A DNA stretch of 34,892 bases from an uncultured Eubacterium sp. GTDB taxonomy: Bacteria > Bacillota > Clostridia > Peptostreptococcales > Anaerovoracaceae. This document shows, one piece after another, positions 15,341 to 24,204 of the stretch. The stretch covers positions 1 to 34,892 of the forward strand of contig URXI01000005.1 in NCBI GenBank assembly GCA_900551775.1. The letters are read 5' to 3'. Each line of letters begins with the position of its first letter. The first letter of the stretch is position 1. The notes under the pieces are model-generated. The model saw only the letters and a list, made by a program, of their open reading frames with translations. It had not been told where the DNA came from and ran no database searches. The position numbers and the translations under genes are program-made.

Positions 15341-15823
15341 ATGGCAATTAACAATATCACCATGCGGAGCCAGGACGCCCTACAGGCAAGCAGAGCGGAG
15401 TGCTTTGTCACGATTGGCGATAACAGATATAACTTCATGCAGGCTTTGAATCTGGAAGCGAAGGTGGAAAAGACAAAGACGGAGATCCCCATCCTGGGGC
15501 GGAGTATGAAAGGCAACAAGGCGACGGGATTGAAAGGTACCGGAAAGGCGACCTTCCACTTCAACACGTCCATCTTCAGGCAGATCATGCAGCACTACAA
15601 GGAGACGGGGGAGGACATCTACTTTGACACGCAGATTACCAACGAAGACCCGACTTCCGCTGCAGGCAGACAGACGGTCATTCTGATCGACTGTAATATC
15701 GACAGCATGATCCTGGCCAAGTTCGACGCTGACGGAGAATATCTGGATGAAGAATTTGACTTTACATTTGAGGATTGGAGCATGCCGGAAGAGTTCAGCA
15801 TTTTGGACGGCATGAACGCATAA
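15341..15823 (+). CDS. tail tube protein (XkdM-like)
   Basis: Forms the inner tube inside the sheath. The 160-residue protein matches XkdM-type tubes, with RSQDALQASRAECFVTI at the start, KTEIPILGRSMKGNKATG in the middle, and GKATFHFNTSIFRQIM. A purine-rich GAAGGGGGAAC precedes the ATG. It lies directly after the sheath gene, as in other PBSX-like tails. Confidence 0.92.
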   Translation: MAINNITMRSQDALQASRAECFVTIGDNRYNFMQALNLEAKVEKTKTEIPILGRSMKGNKATGLKGTGKATFHFNTSIFRQIMQHYKETGEDIYFDTQITNEDPTSAAGRQTVILIDCNIDSMILAKFDADGEYLDEEFDFTFEDWSMPEEFSILDGMNA

Positions 15824-15832
15824 GGAGGATAT

Positions 15833-16261
15833 ATGAGCAATTTTTCAAGATTTATGAAACAGAACCAGGTCGTGAAAGAGAACACGACCTATGCGGCGAC
15901 AAAGAGCCTTGTTGATGACGACGGGAAGCCGCTGGAATGGGAGATCAAGCCCGTGACCACGAGGGAGAACGACGCCATCATCGACGAATGCACTTATGAG
16001 GTGCCCATCACCGGCAAACCGAACATGTACCGCATGAAGATGAACCAGATGAAGTACCGAGCGAAGCTGATCTGTGCGTCCGTAGTGTCACCGAACCTGC
16101 ATAATAAAGAACTGCTCGATTCTTATGGCGTGATGGATCCAACTGACCTTATCAGGGAGATGATTCCGGATGTAGGGGAATACAGCAGGTTCTTCGAGTT
16201 CATCAACGAGTACAACAACCTGGTACCGTTCCAGGAAGAGGTGGATGAGGCAAAAAACTAA
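15833..16261 (+). CDS. tail assembly chaperone (XkdN-like), upstream product
   Basis: Chaperone for tape-measure and tube assembly. The 142-residue protein fits XkdN: WEIKPVTTRENDAI, a YRMKMNQMKYRAKL helix, and a C-terminal GEYSRFFEFINEYN helix. Its last sense codons form the slippery heptamer A AAA AAC at 16252-16258, immediately before the TAA, so a share of ribosomes should shift to -1 and make a 201-residue fusion with the downstream frame, as in lambda G/GT and many tailed phages. Confidence 0.9.
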   Translation: MSNFSRFMKQNQVVKENTTYAATKSLVDDDGKPLEWEIKPVTTRENDAIIDECTYEVPITGKPNMYRMKMNQMKYRAKLICASVVSPNLHNKELLDSYGVMDPTDLIREMIPDVGEYSRFFEFINEYNNLVPFQEEVDEAKN

Positions 16262-16437
16262 TCAATGGAGACGATGCGGAGGCAACCATCGCCTACCATT
16301 GTCTCCACAGGTTCCATATGCTGCCATTCGAATATGCGGCGCTGGATTCCAGGGACAAGGCGTTCATCATCGCCGCGATAGAGATCAAGGCAGAAGAGGA
16401 AAAGAAAGAGGCGAAAAAAGCCAGGAAAGGACGGTAA
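16252..16437 (+). CDS. -1 frameshift extension of the tail chaperone
   Basis: Read in the -1 frame from the heptamer at 16252-16258, this adds 59 residues (KLINGDDAEATIAY, then HRFHMLPFEYAALDSRDK, ending in a basic helix) to the XkdN-like protein. It has no ribosome binding site or suitable start of its own. Seven bases after the heptamer, TGGAGAC (16266-16272) pairs with GTCTCCA (16301-16307), with inner pairs AGGC/GCCT, a proper stimulatory stem-loop. The HMLPFEYAALD pattern is what second-frame tail chaperones look like. Confidence 0.85.
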   Translation, partial: KKLINGDDAEATIAYHCLHRFHMLPFEYAALDSRDKAFIIAAIEIKAEEEKKEAKKARKGR

Positions 16438-16441
16438 TGAC

Positions 16442-18364
16442 ATGGCATCCATACAGACACAGCTATATTTAAACGACCAGATGACGGCGGGGCTGCAGAG
16501 GATCAACAACGCACTCGGGAACATGGTCGGGTCACTGCGCACGGCTGACAGCCAGCTGTCGTCCGGGCTTGACTCGTCCGCTCTCATGAGCGCGCAACGC
16601 GCCTGCGACCAGGTCAATGTACAGCTGGAGGAGATGGCGCAGAATGCAAGACAGGTTGAAGCACCGGTGAGAGAAACGGGCAACGCTTTTGACTCGCTGA
16701 CCGGAAAAGCGATGGGGTTTGTCTCAGCTTATGCAGGTATGAGGGGGCTGACATCACTTGGGGGACTGTCTGACCAGTTGTCACAGACGACGGCAAGGCT
16801 CAACCTCATGAATGATAAAATGCAGAGCACCGCTGACCTTGAGGACGCAATCATGGCGTCTGCGAACCGGGCAAGGGCATCATTTTTGACTCAGGCAGAC
16901 ATCGTGGCGAAGCTGGGTCAGAGGGCAGGCGATGCTTTTGCCTCTAACAATGAAACGATCCAGTTTGCCGAGAACCTGAGCAAGCAGTTTGTCATCGCAG
17001 GAGCCAGTCAGCAGGAAATGGCATCAGCATCCCTGCAGCTGACACAGGCATTAGGCTCCGGAGTTTTGCGGGGTGAAGAACTCAATGCCGTGTTTGAGTC
17101 AGCTCCAAACGTCATACAGACAATCGCAGATTATTTAGATGTCCCGATAGGGCAGATACGGACCATGGCATCAGACGGGCAGATTACCGCCGACATTGTC
17201 AAGAACGCCATGCTTGGCGCAACGGATGAGATCAACGCACAATTCGAATCCATGCCGTACACGTGGGGGCAGGTGTGGACGCTGTTTTGTAATAAGGTGA
17301 TTGACATCACGCAGCCGCTGCTTAAGCTGATAGGTCTTTTGGCACAGAACTGGAGTATCATCGAGCCGATTATATTAGGCGCGGTTGCGGCTTTGGTTGT
17401 TTATAATTCCACGATGGGTATAGCGTGGTTGACCACATTGCAGGACGTAGGTGCGAAAGCAGCTCATGTAGCTGCTAGTATGGCTCAATATACAGCATTA
17501 TTTGCGGCGACAGTTGCACAGAATGGACTGAACTTTGCTTTAGCTGCATGCCCTATTACATGGATTGTAATGGGGATAACGGTACTAATTTCCCTGCTCT
17601 ACATTGTCGTAGCGGTTATTAATAAAGTTGCAGGCACATCTGTCAGCGCAACGGGAATAATTGCAGGAACGGTTGCAGTACTTATGTCTTTCATTTACAA
17701 CTGTCTGGTCTTACTTTTCAATGCGATTGCGACATTGGGAAATTTTTTGAATAACGTTTTTAAGGATCCGGTGGCAGCGGTCAAACTGTTGTTCCTTGAT
17801 ATGGCGAAGAATATTCTGGATTATATTTCGAATGTTGCACACGGAATTGAGGATTTGATCAATTCAATCCCGGGCGTAGAAATCAACATTACGTCCAAGA
17901 TAGACAGCTGGAGGAATGGACTTGGTGGTATGATTGAAGATGTGAAGGACAAAGCGGGGTTCGAAGATCTGTTTACGAAGATGGAATATCAGGATTTATC
18001 TGCGGCATATAAAAAGTGGTACGGAAAAGGGGCGAACCTCTTCTCAGGAGGAAACAATGGTATTCCCAATACACCAGATATCCCCAAGATGCCTGATTTA
18101 AGCAACTTAGCTAACAACACCGGCAAGACCGCCGGCAACACGGCCAAGATTGCGGACAGCCTTGACATCACCAACGAGAAACTGAAATATATCCGTGACT
18201 TTGCCGAGGAAAAGGCGATCCACAGATATACCGCCAATACTATCAAAATTGACATGGTCAACAACAACGCCATCAACTCCGACGAGGACATCGACGGCAT
18301 CGTGACCAAGCTGAAGACCAGGCTGGAAGAAGAGCTTGCATCGGGCGCGGAAGGAGAACACTGA
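16442..18364 (+). CDS. tape measure protein
   Basis: Sets tail length and occupies the tube lumen before DNA ejection. The 640-residue protein has an N-terminal coiled-coil region, the tape-measure domain (about 80-290) with QFAENLSKQFVIAGASQQEM and GVLRGEELNAVFESAPNV, then hydrophobic segments at about 305-330, 375-400 and 405-440 that may help membrane penetration, and a hydrophilic C-terminus. It is rather short for a tape measure, implying a short tail. It follows the chaperone pair as expected, and its stop overlaps the next start. Confidence 0.9.
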   Translation: MASIQTQLYLNDQMTAGLQRINNALGNMVGSLRTADSQLSSGLDSSALMSAQRACDQVNVQLEEMAQNARQVEAPVRETGNAFDSLTGKAMGFVSAYAGMRGLTSLGGLSDQLSQTTARLNLMNDKMQSTADLEDAIMASANRARASFLTQADIVAKLGQRAGDAFASNNETIQFAENLSKQFVIAGASQQEMASASLQLTQALGSGVLRGEELNAVFESAPNVIQTIADYLDVPIGQIRTMASDGQITADIVKNAMLGATDEINAQFESMPYTWGQVWTLFCNKVIDITQPLLKLIGLLAQNWSIIEPIILGAVAALVVYNSTMGIAWLTTLQDVGAKAAHVAASMAQYTALFAATVAQNGLNFALAACPITWIVMGITVLISLLYIVVAVINKVAGTSVSATGIIAGTVAVLMSFIYNCLVLLFNAIATLGNFLNNVFKDPVAAVKLLFLDMAKNILDYISNVAHGIEDLINSIPGVEINITSKIDSWRNGLGGMIEDVKDKAGFEDLFTKMEYQDLSAAYKKWYGKGANLFSGGNNGIPNTPDIPKMPDLSNLANNTGKTAGNTAKIADSLDITNEKLKYIRDFAEEKAIHRYTANTIKIDMVNNNAINSDEDIDGIVTKLKTRLEEELASGAEGEH

Positions 18365-19068
18365 TGTACTACATATATTTCGGAAAGACACAGTTTCCCA
18401 TCGCACCGGAGAAGATATCCATCAAGGTGAAGGGGAACAACAAGACCATCAGCCTGATCAATGAATCAGAGGTCAACCAGATCAAGAAGAACAAGCTGTC
18501 GGAAATTTCCTTCGACCTGCTGCTGCCGAACCAGAACTATCCCTTTGCTGCATACCCCGACGGCTTTCAGGACGCGTACCATTACCTTACAAAGATAAAA
18601 GAATTTAAGGCAAAGACAAAGCCCTTCAAGCTGAAAATTATCCGTACCAATCCGAAAGGTGACGACCTGTGGGATTCGTCCCTCGATGTGACCCTGGAGG
18701 AGTACACCATCAACGAGGACGCAAACGACGGTTTTGATGTAAAAGTATCGGTAAACCTGAAGGAGTACGTCGAATACGGCGTGACCAGGATAAAGGTCAA
18801 GGAGAAGGACGGCAAGAAGCAGGTGACGAAGAAAGACAAGAAGAAAACGGAGAAGAAGAAACCGAAGGCAGCCGGCTATACTATAAAGAGCGGCGACACC
18901 CTATGGGCGATCGCCAAAAGATTTCTTGGCAGCGGCAGCAGGTGGAAGACGATTTACAATGCCAATAAGTCGGTTATTGAGAAGACGGCCAAAAAACACG
19001 GATTTGCATCCAGCGCGACGGGACACTGGATCTTCCCCGGCACGAAACTGACCATACCGAAGGGGTGA
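18364..19068 (+). CDS. LysM-domain tail protein (XkdP-like)
   Basis: A 234-residue protein that joins tail tube and baseplate in PBSX-like phages. The N-terminal domain (1-150) carries ISIKVKGNNKTISLINESEV and ISFDLLLPNQNYPFA. A lysine-rich linker (about 150-170) leads to a C-terminal LysM peptidoglycan-binding domain with YTIKSGDTLWAIAKRFLGSG and ending in a GTKLTIPKG-type motif. It starts with an ATG overlapping the tape-measure stop. Confidence 0.9.
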   Translation: MYYIYFGKTQFPIAPEKISIKVKGNNKTISLINESEVNQIKKNKLSEISFDLLLPNQNYPFAAYPDGFQDAYHYLTKIKEFKAKTKPFKLKIIRTNPKGDDLWDSSLDVTLEEYTINEDANDGFDVKVSVNLKEYVEYGVTRIKVKEKDGKKQVTKKDKKKTEKKKPKAAGYTIKSGDTLWAIAKRFLGSGSRWKTIYNANKSVIEKTAKKHGFASSATGHWIFPGTKLTIPKG

Positions 19069-19072
19069 TATC

Positions 19073-20612
19073 ATGGCGGACTTGATTGACATCGCGAAGA
19101 AGGAACTGGGGTATAAGGCCTCAGAAAGCAATACCAAATACGGACGGTGGTACGGCATGCAGGGCCCCTGGTGTGCCATGTTTGTAAGCTGGTGCGCGCA
19201 CCAGGCAGGCGTCAGCTCCTCCATCGTGCCAAAGTTCGCCTACGTGCCAAGCGGCATCAGCTGGTACAAGAATAAGGGAAGATTCAAGGCGAACGGCAGT
19301 TACACCCCAAAGCGGAACGACATCATTTTCTTCGGCGGAGGCAGCCATGTAGGAATCGTGGAATCGACAAAGGGATCCACGGTTTATACCATCGAGGGCA
19401 ATACCACCAACAGCGTAGCCAGGCGGCAGTATGCCAAGAGCAGCTCGTATATCACGGGTTACGGACTGGTCAACCAGTATTCGGGGTCGACCTCTAAAAG
19501 TGAGGAGAAGAAGGAAGCCAGTGCCGAGAAGGAACTTGCACACCTCAAGAAGGTGCTCAAGACCATAGAGAAACAGAAGGCAGCGCCGAAGGTGGAGGAT
19601 TACGAGATCAGTTCCGTCATACCGAACAAGGTCAATGTGGAACTCTTAGTTACCCATAACGGAAAGACCTACCAGCTCCCTGCAAAGGACGGAATGAAGG
19701 TGACATACGAAAGAAAGAACGCGCCGGGGAAGCTGACCTTCACGACGATTTTTGACAAGTCCAAGAAAATCTACAACGGCGACCCGGTATCCCTTCGTGT
19801 CATTGGAAAGGACTTCTGGTTTGGATATATCTTTACCCTGAAACCCCAGGTAGACGGAACCATCGACGTGACTGCCTACGACCAGCTGCGATATCTGAAG
19901 AACAAGAATACTTATATGTATAAGAAGAAGACGAGCACCCAGCTTGTGAGGATGATCGCCAAGGACTTTGGCCTGCAGACAGGGGCGCTTGCCAACACCA
20001 GGTACGCCATGACCCGCATCGACGACAACCAGACGCTCTTCGCCCCTGCTGGTGCAGGAGATCTTCGACATCATCCAGAACAGCCTGGACGAGACGCTCA
20101 TGGGCACAGGGAAGATCTATACGCTGTATGATGACTTTGGAAAACTGCGGCTCCGGGAACCCTGGAAGGTCAATATCCTGATTGACGAGAAGACGGCGCA
20201 GTCCTACGATTACACTCGTGATATCGACAACAATGTCTACAATCAGATCAAGCTGGCTTATGAAAACAAGAAGACCGGCACCCTGGAGCTTTACGTCAGC
20301 AAGTCCACTAAGAATATCAACAAGTGGGGCGTGCTGCAGTATTTTGAGAAGATTGACAGCCCCAAAGTGGCGAAGCTTAAAGGCAAAGTCCTCTTGCAGC
20401 TTTACAACAAGGTGTCAAGGACTCTCAAAATCAGCGGTGCTTTTGGCAGCATCAGCGTGAAGGCGGGGTGTCTGCTGCCTGTACTGATGGACATTTACGA
20501 TGTGAAGATTTCGCGGTACCTATTGGTGGACAAAGTGACTCATGAATTTAATAACTGCGAGCATACGATGGATTTAGAGCTGAGCGGAGGTGATTTTGAC
20601 AGTGGCTACTAA
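19073..20612 (+). pseudogene. tail hub protein (XkdQ-like) with N-terminal CHAP domain, frameshifted
   Basis: Hub protein of the baseplate with a cell-wall hydrolase domain. The first frame (19073 on) has a CHAP domain with C34 in GPWCAMFVSWC and H92 in GSHVGIV, a charged coiled linker, then the hub domain (KVNVELLVTHNGKTYQLP and so on). Near 20043-20046 a CCCC run breaks the frame; the hub sequence continues in the +1 frame (QEIFDIIQNSLDETLMG) to 20612. Reading CCC instead restores FALLVQEIF and a 512-residue protein. Without it the first frame ends at 20131 with unrelated residues. It could be a real mutation or a homopolymer sequencing error. Confidence 0.85.
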
Positions 20613-20865
20613 TTTAACACAGACGATCAAAAAGGCGGCGATGGACGCAGTGAGGGCGTCAAAGCCCTGCGACATTTTAACAGGCACGATCACGTCCGTG
20701 TCGCCTTTAAAAATAAAGATTTCACAGCGAGTCACTCTTGAGGGTGACTTTTTTGATGTGACGGAAACCTTTGACAAGAAGACCCATAAGACGGGTGACA
20801 AGGTGGTGCTGATCCAGGGCGCAGGCGCACAGAAGTATCTCGTAATAGACAAGGTGGTGGTCTGA
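20602..20865 (+). CDS. DUF2577 baseplate-associated protein (XkdR-like)
   Basis: An 87-residue protein of the DUF2577 family, found between XkdQ and XkdS in PBSX-like tails. It starts ATNLTQTIKKAAMDAVRASK and contains TGTITSVSPLKIKISQRVTL, a small beta-barrel pattern. The GTG at 20602 is chosen because GGAGGTGA at 20586-20593 lies 8 bases upstream; GTG at 20590 and TTG at 20596 overlap or crowd that site. It overlaps the next gene by one base. Precise role in the baseplate is unknown. Confidence 0.8.
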   Translation: MATNLTQTIKKAAMDAVRASKPCDILTGTITSVSPLKIKISQRVTLEGDFFDVTETFDKKTHKTGDKVVLIQGAGAQKYLVIDKVVV

Positions 20866-21287
20866 TGTTACCAAATCCGAATGCGTTTGAGCTGGATGAA
20901 GAAATGGAAAGTGATTTTGAGACCGAAACCATGCCTGACAAGACTTATCGCCTTGATTTTGCAAGCAACAGCATCAACGGCATGATTGACGAAACCAGAG
21001 CGAGAGAGCAGGCCATCATGAAGATCATCATGACCGAGGCGGAGGAATACCTGATCTATAATTATGACTATGGCTGCGCTTTGGTTGACTTGATCGGTGA
21101 GCAGCCGCCGCTGGTGCAGTCTGACGTCAAGGATGCGATAGAAACAGGAATTTTATCTGATGACCGTTTTGCATCGGTTGAATTTACGAATGAGAAACTG
21201 GAACGCGGAAGATTGACATTATCCCTTACCATGACATGTACGGACGGCGAAGAGATTAACCTGGAGGAGGTGGAATTCAGTGTTTGA
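20865..21287 (+). CDS. DUF2634 baseplate protein (XkdS-like, gp25/wedge family)
   Basis: A 140-residue acidic protein of the XkdS/DUF2634 family, related in position to T4 gp25-type wedge lysozyme-like proteins. YRLDFASNSINGMIDETRAR is the family's start motif, followed by AIMKIIMTEAEEYLIYNYDYG. It sits between DUF2577 and baseplate J, the normal PBSX order, and overlaps the next gene by eight bases. Confidence 0.85.
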   Translation: MLPNPNAFELDEEMESDFETETMPDKTYRLDFASNSINGMIDETRAREQAIMKIIMTEAEEYLIYNYDYGCALVDLIGEQPPLVQSDVKDAIETGILSDDRFASVEFTNEKLERGRLTLSLTMTCTDGEEINLEEVEFSV

Positions 21288-22341
21288 ACAACGGACTTAT
21301 GAGACAATTTTAGACGAGATGCTGGACACGGTTGATGATACCATCGATACCAGGCAGGGGTCGGTCATCTACGACGCCACGGCCCCGACGGCGATGGAAA
21401 ACGCCCAGATGTATGTCGACATGGACATCCTGCTCAACGAGACCTTTGCGGATACCGCCAGCTATTACTATTTGATAAAACGCGCTGCGGAGCGGGGCAT
21501 CTTTGTAAAAGAGGGCACGCCTGCAGTGCTGAAGGTGCAGGTGGAACCGGCTGATATCGAGATACCCATAGATACCGAGTTTAACATTGGAGAGTTGAAC
21601 TATACGATCACCGAGAACCTTGGGGACGGGTATTATGGTCTGACCTGCAGGGAACCGGGCGTGGAAGGAAACAACACCGTTGACGACGTGATCCCGATGG
21701 AGGACGTGGAAGGGCTTGAGACGATCACCGTGGCAGGGATCGTTACGAGTGGTACGGATGACGAAGACCTGGAGCATCTAAGAGAGCGGTATTTTGACTC
21801 TTTTGAGGCGGTCTCCTTTGGCGGCAATAAGGCTGAATACCGGGAAAAGGCCAACGAGCTGGAGAACGTCTATGCCTGTAAGGTCTATCCTGTGTGGAAC
21901 GGTGGCGGTACGGTCAAGCTGGTCATCCTGGGAACTGATTACCGCAAAGCAACAGATGCGGTTGTGAGCGAACTGCAGGAGGCCATCGACCCGACGCAGG
22001 ACGGTACCGGGGTGGGCATCGCACCGATCGGACACATCGTGACCGTGGAGACGGTGACGGAGCAGCTGATCAATATATCCTGCACGATCAACTATATGAC
22101 CGGTTATGGCTGGAACGATATCAAAGACACTTTCGCAGCGGCGGTAAGCGACTACTTTTTAGAACTGCGCAAGGCGTGGGAAGATTCTGTCGGACTGATC
22201 ATCCGTACCGGACGAATAGAGGGCATGCTGCTCGACATACCCGGCGTGGACGATATTACCGAAGTAAGGTTTAACGGTACTACTGGCAATTACAGCGTGA
22301 CTGAAAACCAGGTGCCGATTGTAGGTGAGCTGAATGGATAG
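21280..22341 (+). CDS. baseplate J/gp47-like protein (XkdT-like)
   Basis: Wedge component of the baseplate. The 353-residue protein carries the family's N-terminal DTRQGSVIYDATAPTAMENA, the central LRERYFDSFEAVSFGGNKAEYR (here in two adjoining parts), VYPVWNGGGTVKLVILG, and a C-terminal LLDIPGVDDITEVRFNGT. It starts with GTG after an extended GGAGGAGGTGG site inside the previous gene, and overlaps the next gene. Confidence 0.93.
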   Translation: MFEQRTYETILDEMLDTVDDTIDTRQGSVIYDATAPTAMENAQMYVDMDILLNETFADTASYYYLIKRAAERGIFVKEGTPAVLKVQVEPADIEIPIDTEFNIGELNYTITENLGDGYYGLTCREPGVEGNNTVDDVIPMEDVEGLETITVAGIVTSGTDDEDLEHLRERYFDSFEAVSFGGNKAEYREKANELENVYACKVYPVWNGGGTVKLVILGTDYRKATDAVVSELQEAIDPTQDGTGVGIAPIGHIVTVETVTEQLINISCTINYMTGYGWNDIKDTFAAAVSDYFLELRKAWEDSVGLIIRTGRIEGMLLDIPGVDDITEVRFNGTTGNYSVTENQVPIVGELNG

Positions 22342-22873
22342 AAAACTGATCGAATACCTGCCGGAGTTCATGCGGGACTTCCGGGAGATTAAATTCCTGA
22401 CCGATAAGCAGCAGGAGCAGGCTGAAACACTGTGGGTGTCACTCGATACGATCTGGAACAACCAGTTTATTGAGACTTTGGACGAGGCTGGATGCGCGCG
22501 TTGGGAGAAGATGCTACGGATCCGCAATAAGGACACATATACCCTGCCGGAGCGGAGGAACAAGATTCTGGGTAAGATGGTTGAGCAACGGCCGTTTACC
22601 ATGAAGTCCCTAAAGAAAGCTTTGACAATGCTGTGTGGGGCAGATGGTTATTCCGTCGAACTGACTCCCGCTGAATATATCTTGCGAGTGAGAATTGCCC
22701 TGACTAGCAAGAACATGTACGGTGATGTGAAAGAACTGGTCGACAAGATTGTGCCAGCAAATCTGATCATAGATGCTGATTTAATGTATAACCAGCATAG
22801 CAAAATCGGGGGCTTTACCTATGCACAGCTGGCAGCCCATACCCATGAGCAGATTAGAAGCGAGGTGATCTAA
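22334..22873 (+). CDS. DUF2313 baseplate protein (XkdU/YmfQ-like)
   Basis: A 179-residue protein of the DUF2313 family that follows baseplate J in PBSX- and Mu-like phages. LIEYLPEFMRDFREIKFLTDKQ at the start, ARWEKMLRIRNKDTYTLPERRNKIL in two adjoining motifs, and TMLCGADGYSVEL support it. It overlaps both neighbours. Confidence 0.88.
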   Translation: MDRKLIEYLPEFMRDFREIKFLTDKQQEQAETLWVSLDTIWNNQFIETLDEAGCARWEKMLRIRNKDTYTLPERRNKILGKMVEQRPFTMKSLKKALTMLCGADGYSVELTPAEYILRVRIALTSKNMYGDVKELVDKIVPANLIIDADLMYNQHSKIGGFTYAQLAAHTHEQIRSEVI

Positions 22874-23640
22874 TGGAAAATACAAAGAACTATAACCTGA
22901 ACAAGCCCTCGCCGGAGGACTTTTATGACATAGAGGATTTTAACCGGAATGCTGATCTGCTTGATACGGAATTGAAAAAACACGCAGACAGTCTCATTAA
23001 GAAGGCCGACTTAGTAAATGGCAAGGTTCCGGAAGGTCAGCTGCCTTCCTATGTATCCGCTGTGAGTGAGCACGCATCCAAGAGTGCTTTCCCGGCGACA
23101 GGCAAAGCCAATATCATTTACATCGCTACAGACACGGGAATCTGCTACCGATGGGGAGGTAGTCAGTATGCGATCATATCTGACACCATCGCCCTGGGCG
23201 AGACGACACAAACGGCTTACCGCGGAGACAGGGGCAAGGCAGCCTATGACCATAGTGTAAAGACCAGCGGTAATCCGCATAGGGTTACAAAGACAGACGT
23301 TGGGCTGGGCAACGTAGATAATACGTCCGACATGAATAAACCAGTGTCTACGGCGGTGCAGACGGCATTAAACGGCAAATCAAATAAACCCACCTATGTA
23401 AAAGCAACACTGTCGGCGTCAGGGTGGAACAAGACAGCAAAGACGTACTCATTTGAGAGCACATACCCCCATGCGCAGTATGATATAAATGTTGCCTATG
23501 CCAAGACATGTACATCCGCCCAGTTAGATGCCTGGAACGGGGCGATGATTGCAGGGGACATAGAGTCCACTGTTATTACAGCGCTCGGAGACGTGCCGAC
23601 CGTTGATATTCCGATAATCGTGGAGGTGGTGAGAAAATGA
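22873..23640 (+). CDS. tail fibre base protein
   Basis: A 255-residue fibre protein. Its N-terminus (YNLNKPSPEDFYDIEDFNRNA, just over one motif) is the typical attachment module of Gram-positive phage fibres. It is followed by a short coil, a RWGGSQYAIIS beta segment, and the collagen-like collar motif HRVTKTDVGLGNVDNTSDMN common in tail fibres. The C-terminal domain is a beta-rich part ending IPIIVEVVRK. It overlaps the baseplate stop and the next fibre start. It probably carries the variable fibres that follow. Confidence 0.85.
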   Translation: MENTKNYNLNKPSPEDFYDIEDFNRNADLLDTELKKHADSLIKKADLVNGKVPEGQLPSYVSAVSEHASKSAFPATGKANIIYIATDTGICYRWGGSQYAIISDTIALGETTQTAYRGDRGKAAYDHSVKTSGNPHRVTKTDVGLGNVDNTSDMNKPVSTAVQTALNGKSNKPTYVKATLSASGWNKTAKTYSFESTYPHAQYDINVAYAKTCTSAQLDAWNGAMIAGDIESTVITALGDVPTVDIPIIVEVVRK

Positions 23641-24191
23641 GCGTATTTGTAAAATCTGGCGGCGGCGAGAATGTAACGCCCGAAGTGCAGGCACAATCGC
23701 CGCTTGTCACGGAGATTTTGGAGTCTTTGGTGGGCAAGGTCACGCTTGCAAATGCTACGCCCGAAGCGATACTTGAGGGATACAGCGCATATGTGGGGCA
23801 AATGCTGATAGAAGGAAAACTAAAAAAAGGTGTGGATTTGTTTACAGCTACAGGATGTACAAAAGCGTCAGTATCAGAAGTAACATTTGCGAGCATAGCT
23901 GCAGGTGCTGACTTTTTACATGATTTGGGAGAAAATCCGAAGTTTGCAATGGTACTCTGTGATGCAACATCACCATCAAAGTATGAGGTGAATACATTTT
24001 TATATTCAGGAGGATGGAGAACCTCTAATGGAGTGCATGTTCCGAATTCGACATCCCATGTAGATTCTAATGGAAATGTGACAAGCGTATCAAACATATC
24101 TATAATCAGTAGTTCTCGATCAGTGTCATTCAGGAATACAACATATAAATTTGCAGCAGGTGTAAAATACACAATTGTAGCAATGGCGTAG
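23637..24191 (+). CDS. tail fibre/receptor-binding-like protein 1
   Basis: A 184-residue protein beginning with a Gly-rich SVFVKSGGGENVTPEVQAQS. It has a repeat-like segment (LANATPEAILEGYSAYVGQM) also seen in other fibre adaptors, and a beta-rich C-terminal domain ending KYTIVAMA, comparable to the ends of the following fibre genes (WIALA, WIAIV, WYAIL). Receptor binding is inferred from position and domain layout. It starts at an ATGA overlap and carries no poly-G tract. Confidence 0.65.
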   Translation: MSVFVKSGGGENVTPEVQAQSPLVTEILESLVGKVTLANATPEAILEGYSAYVGQMLIEGKLKKGVDLFTATGCTKASVSEVTFASIAAGADFLHDLGENPKFAMVLCDATSPSKYEVNTFLYSGGWRTSNGVHVPNSTSHVDSNGNVTSVSNISIISSSRSVSFRNTTYKFAAGVKYTIVAMA

Positions 24192-24204
24192 AAAGGAGGT
24201 AAAT

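Noticed and set aside
16245..16472. Alternative open frame between chaperone and tape measure
   Set aside because: It is in the third frame with Arg-rich content and no start signal; the -1 frameshift product explains the region.
20043..20062. Programmed frameshift in the hub gene
   Set aside because: No slippery heptamer or stimulatory structure is visible, and hub proteins of this family are not known to use frameshifting; an extra C in a C-run is simpler.
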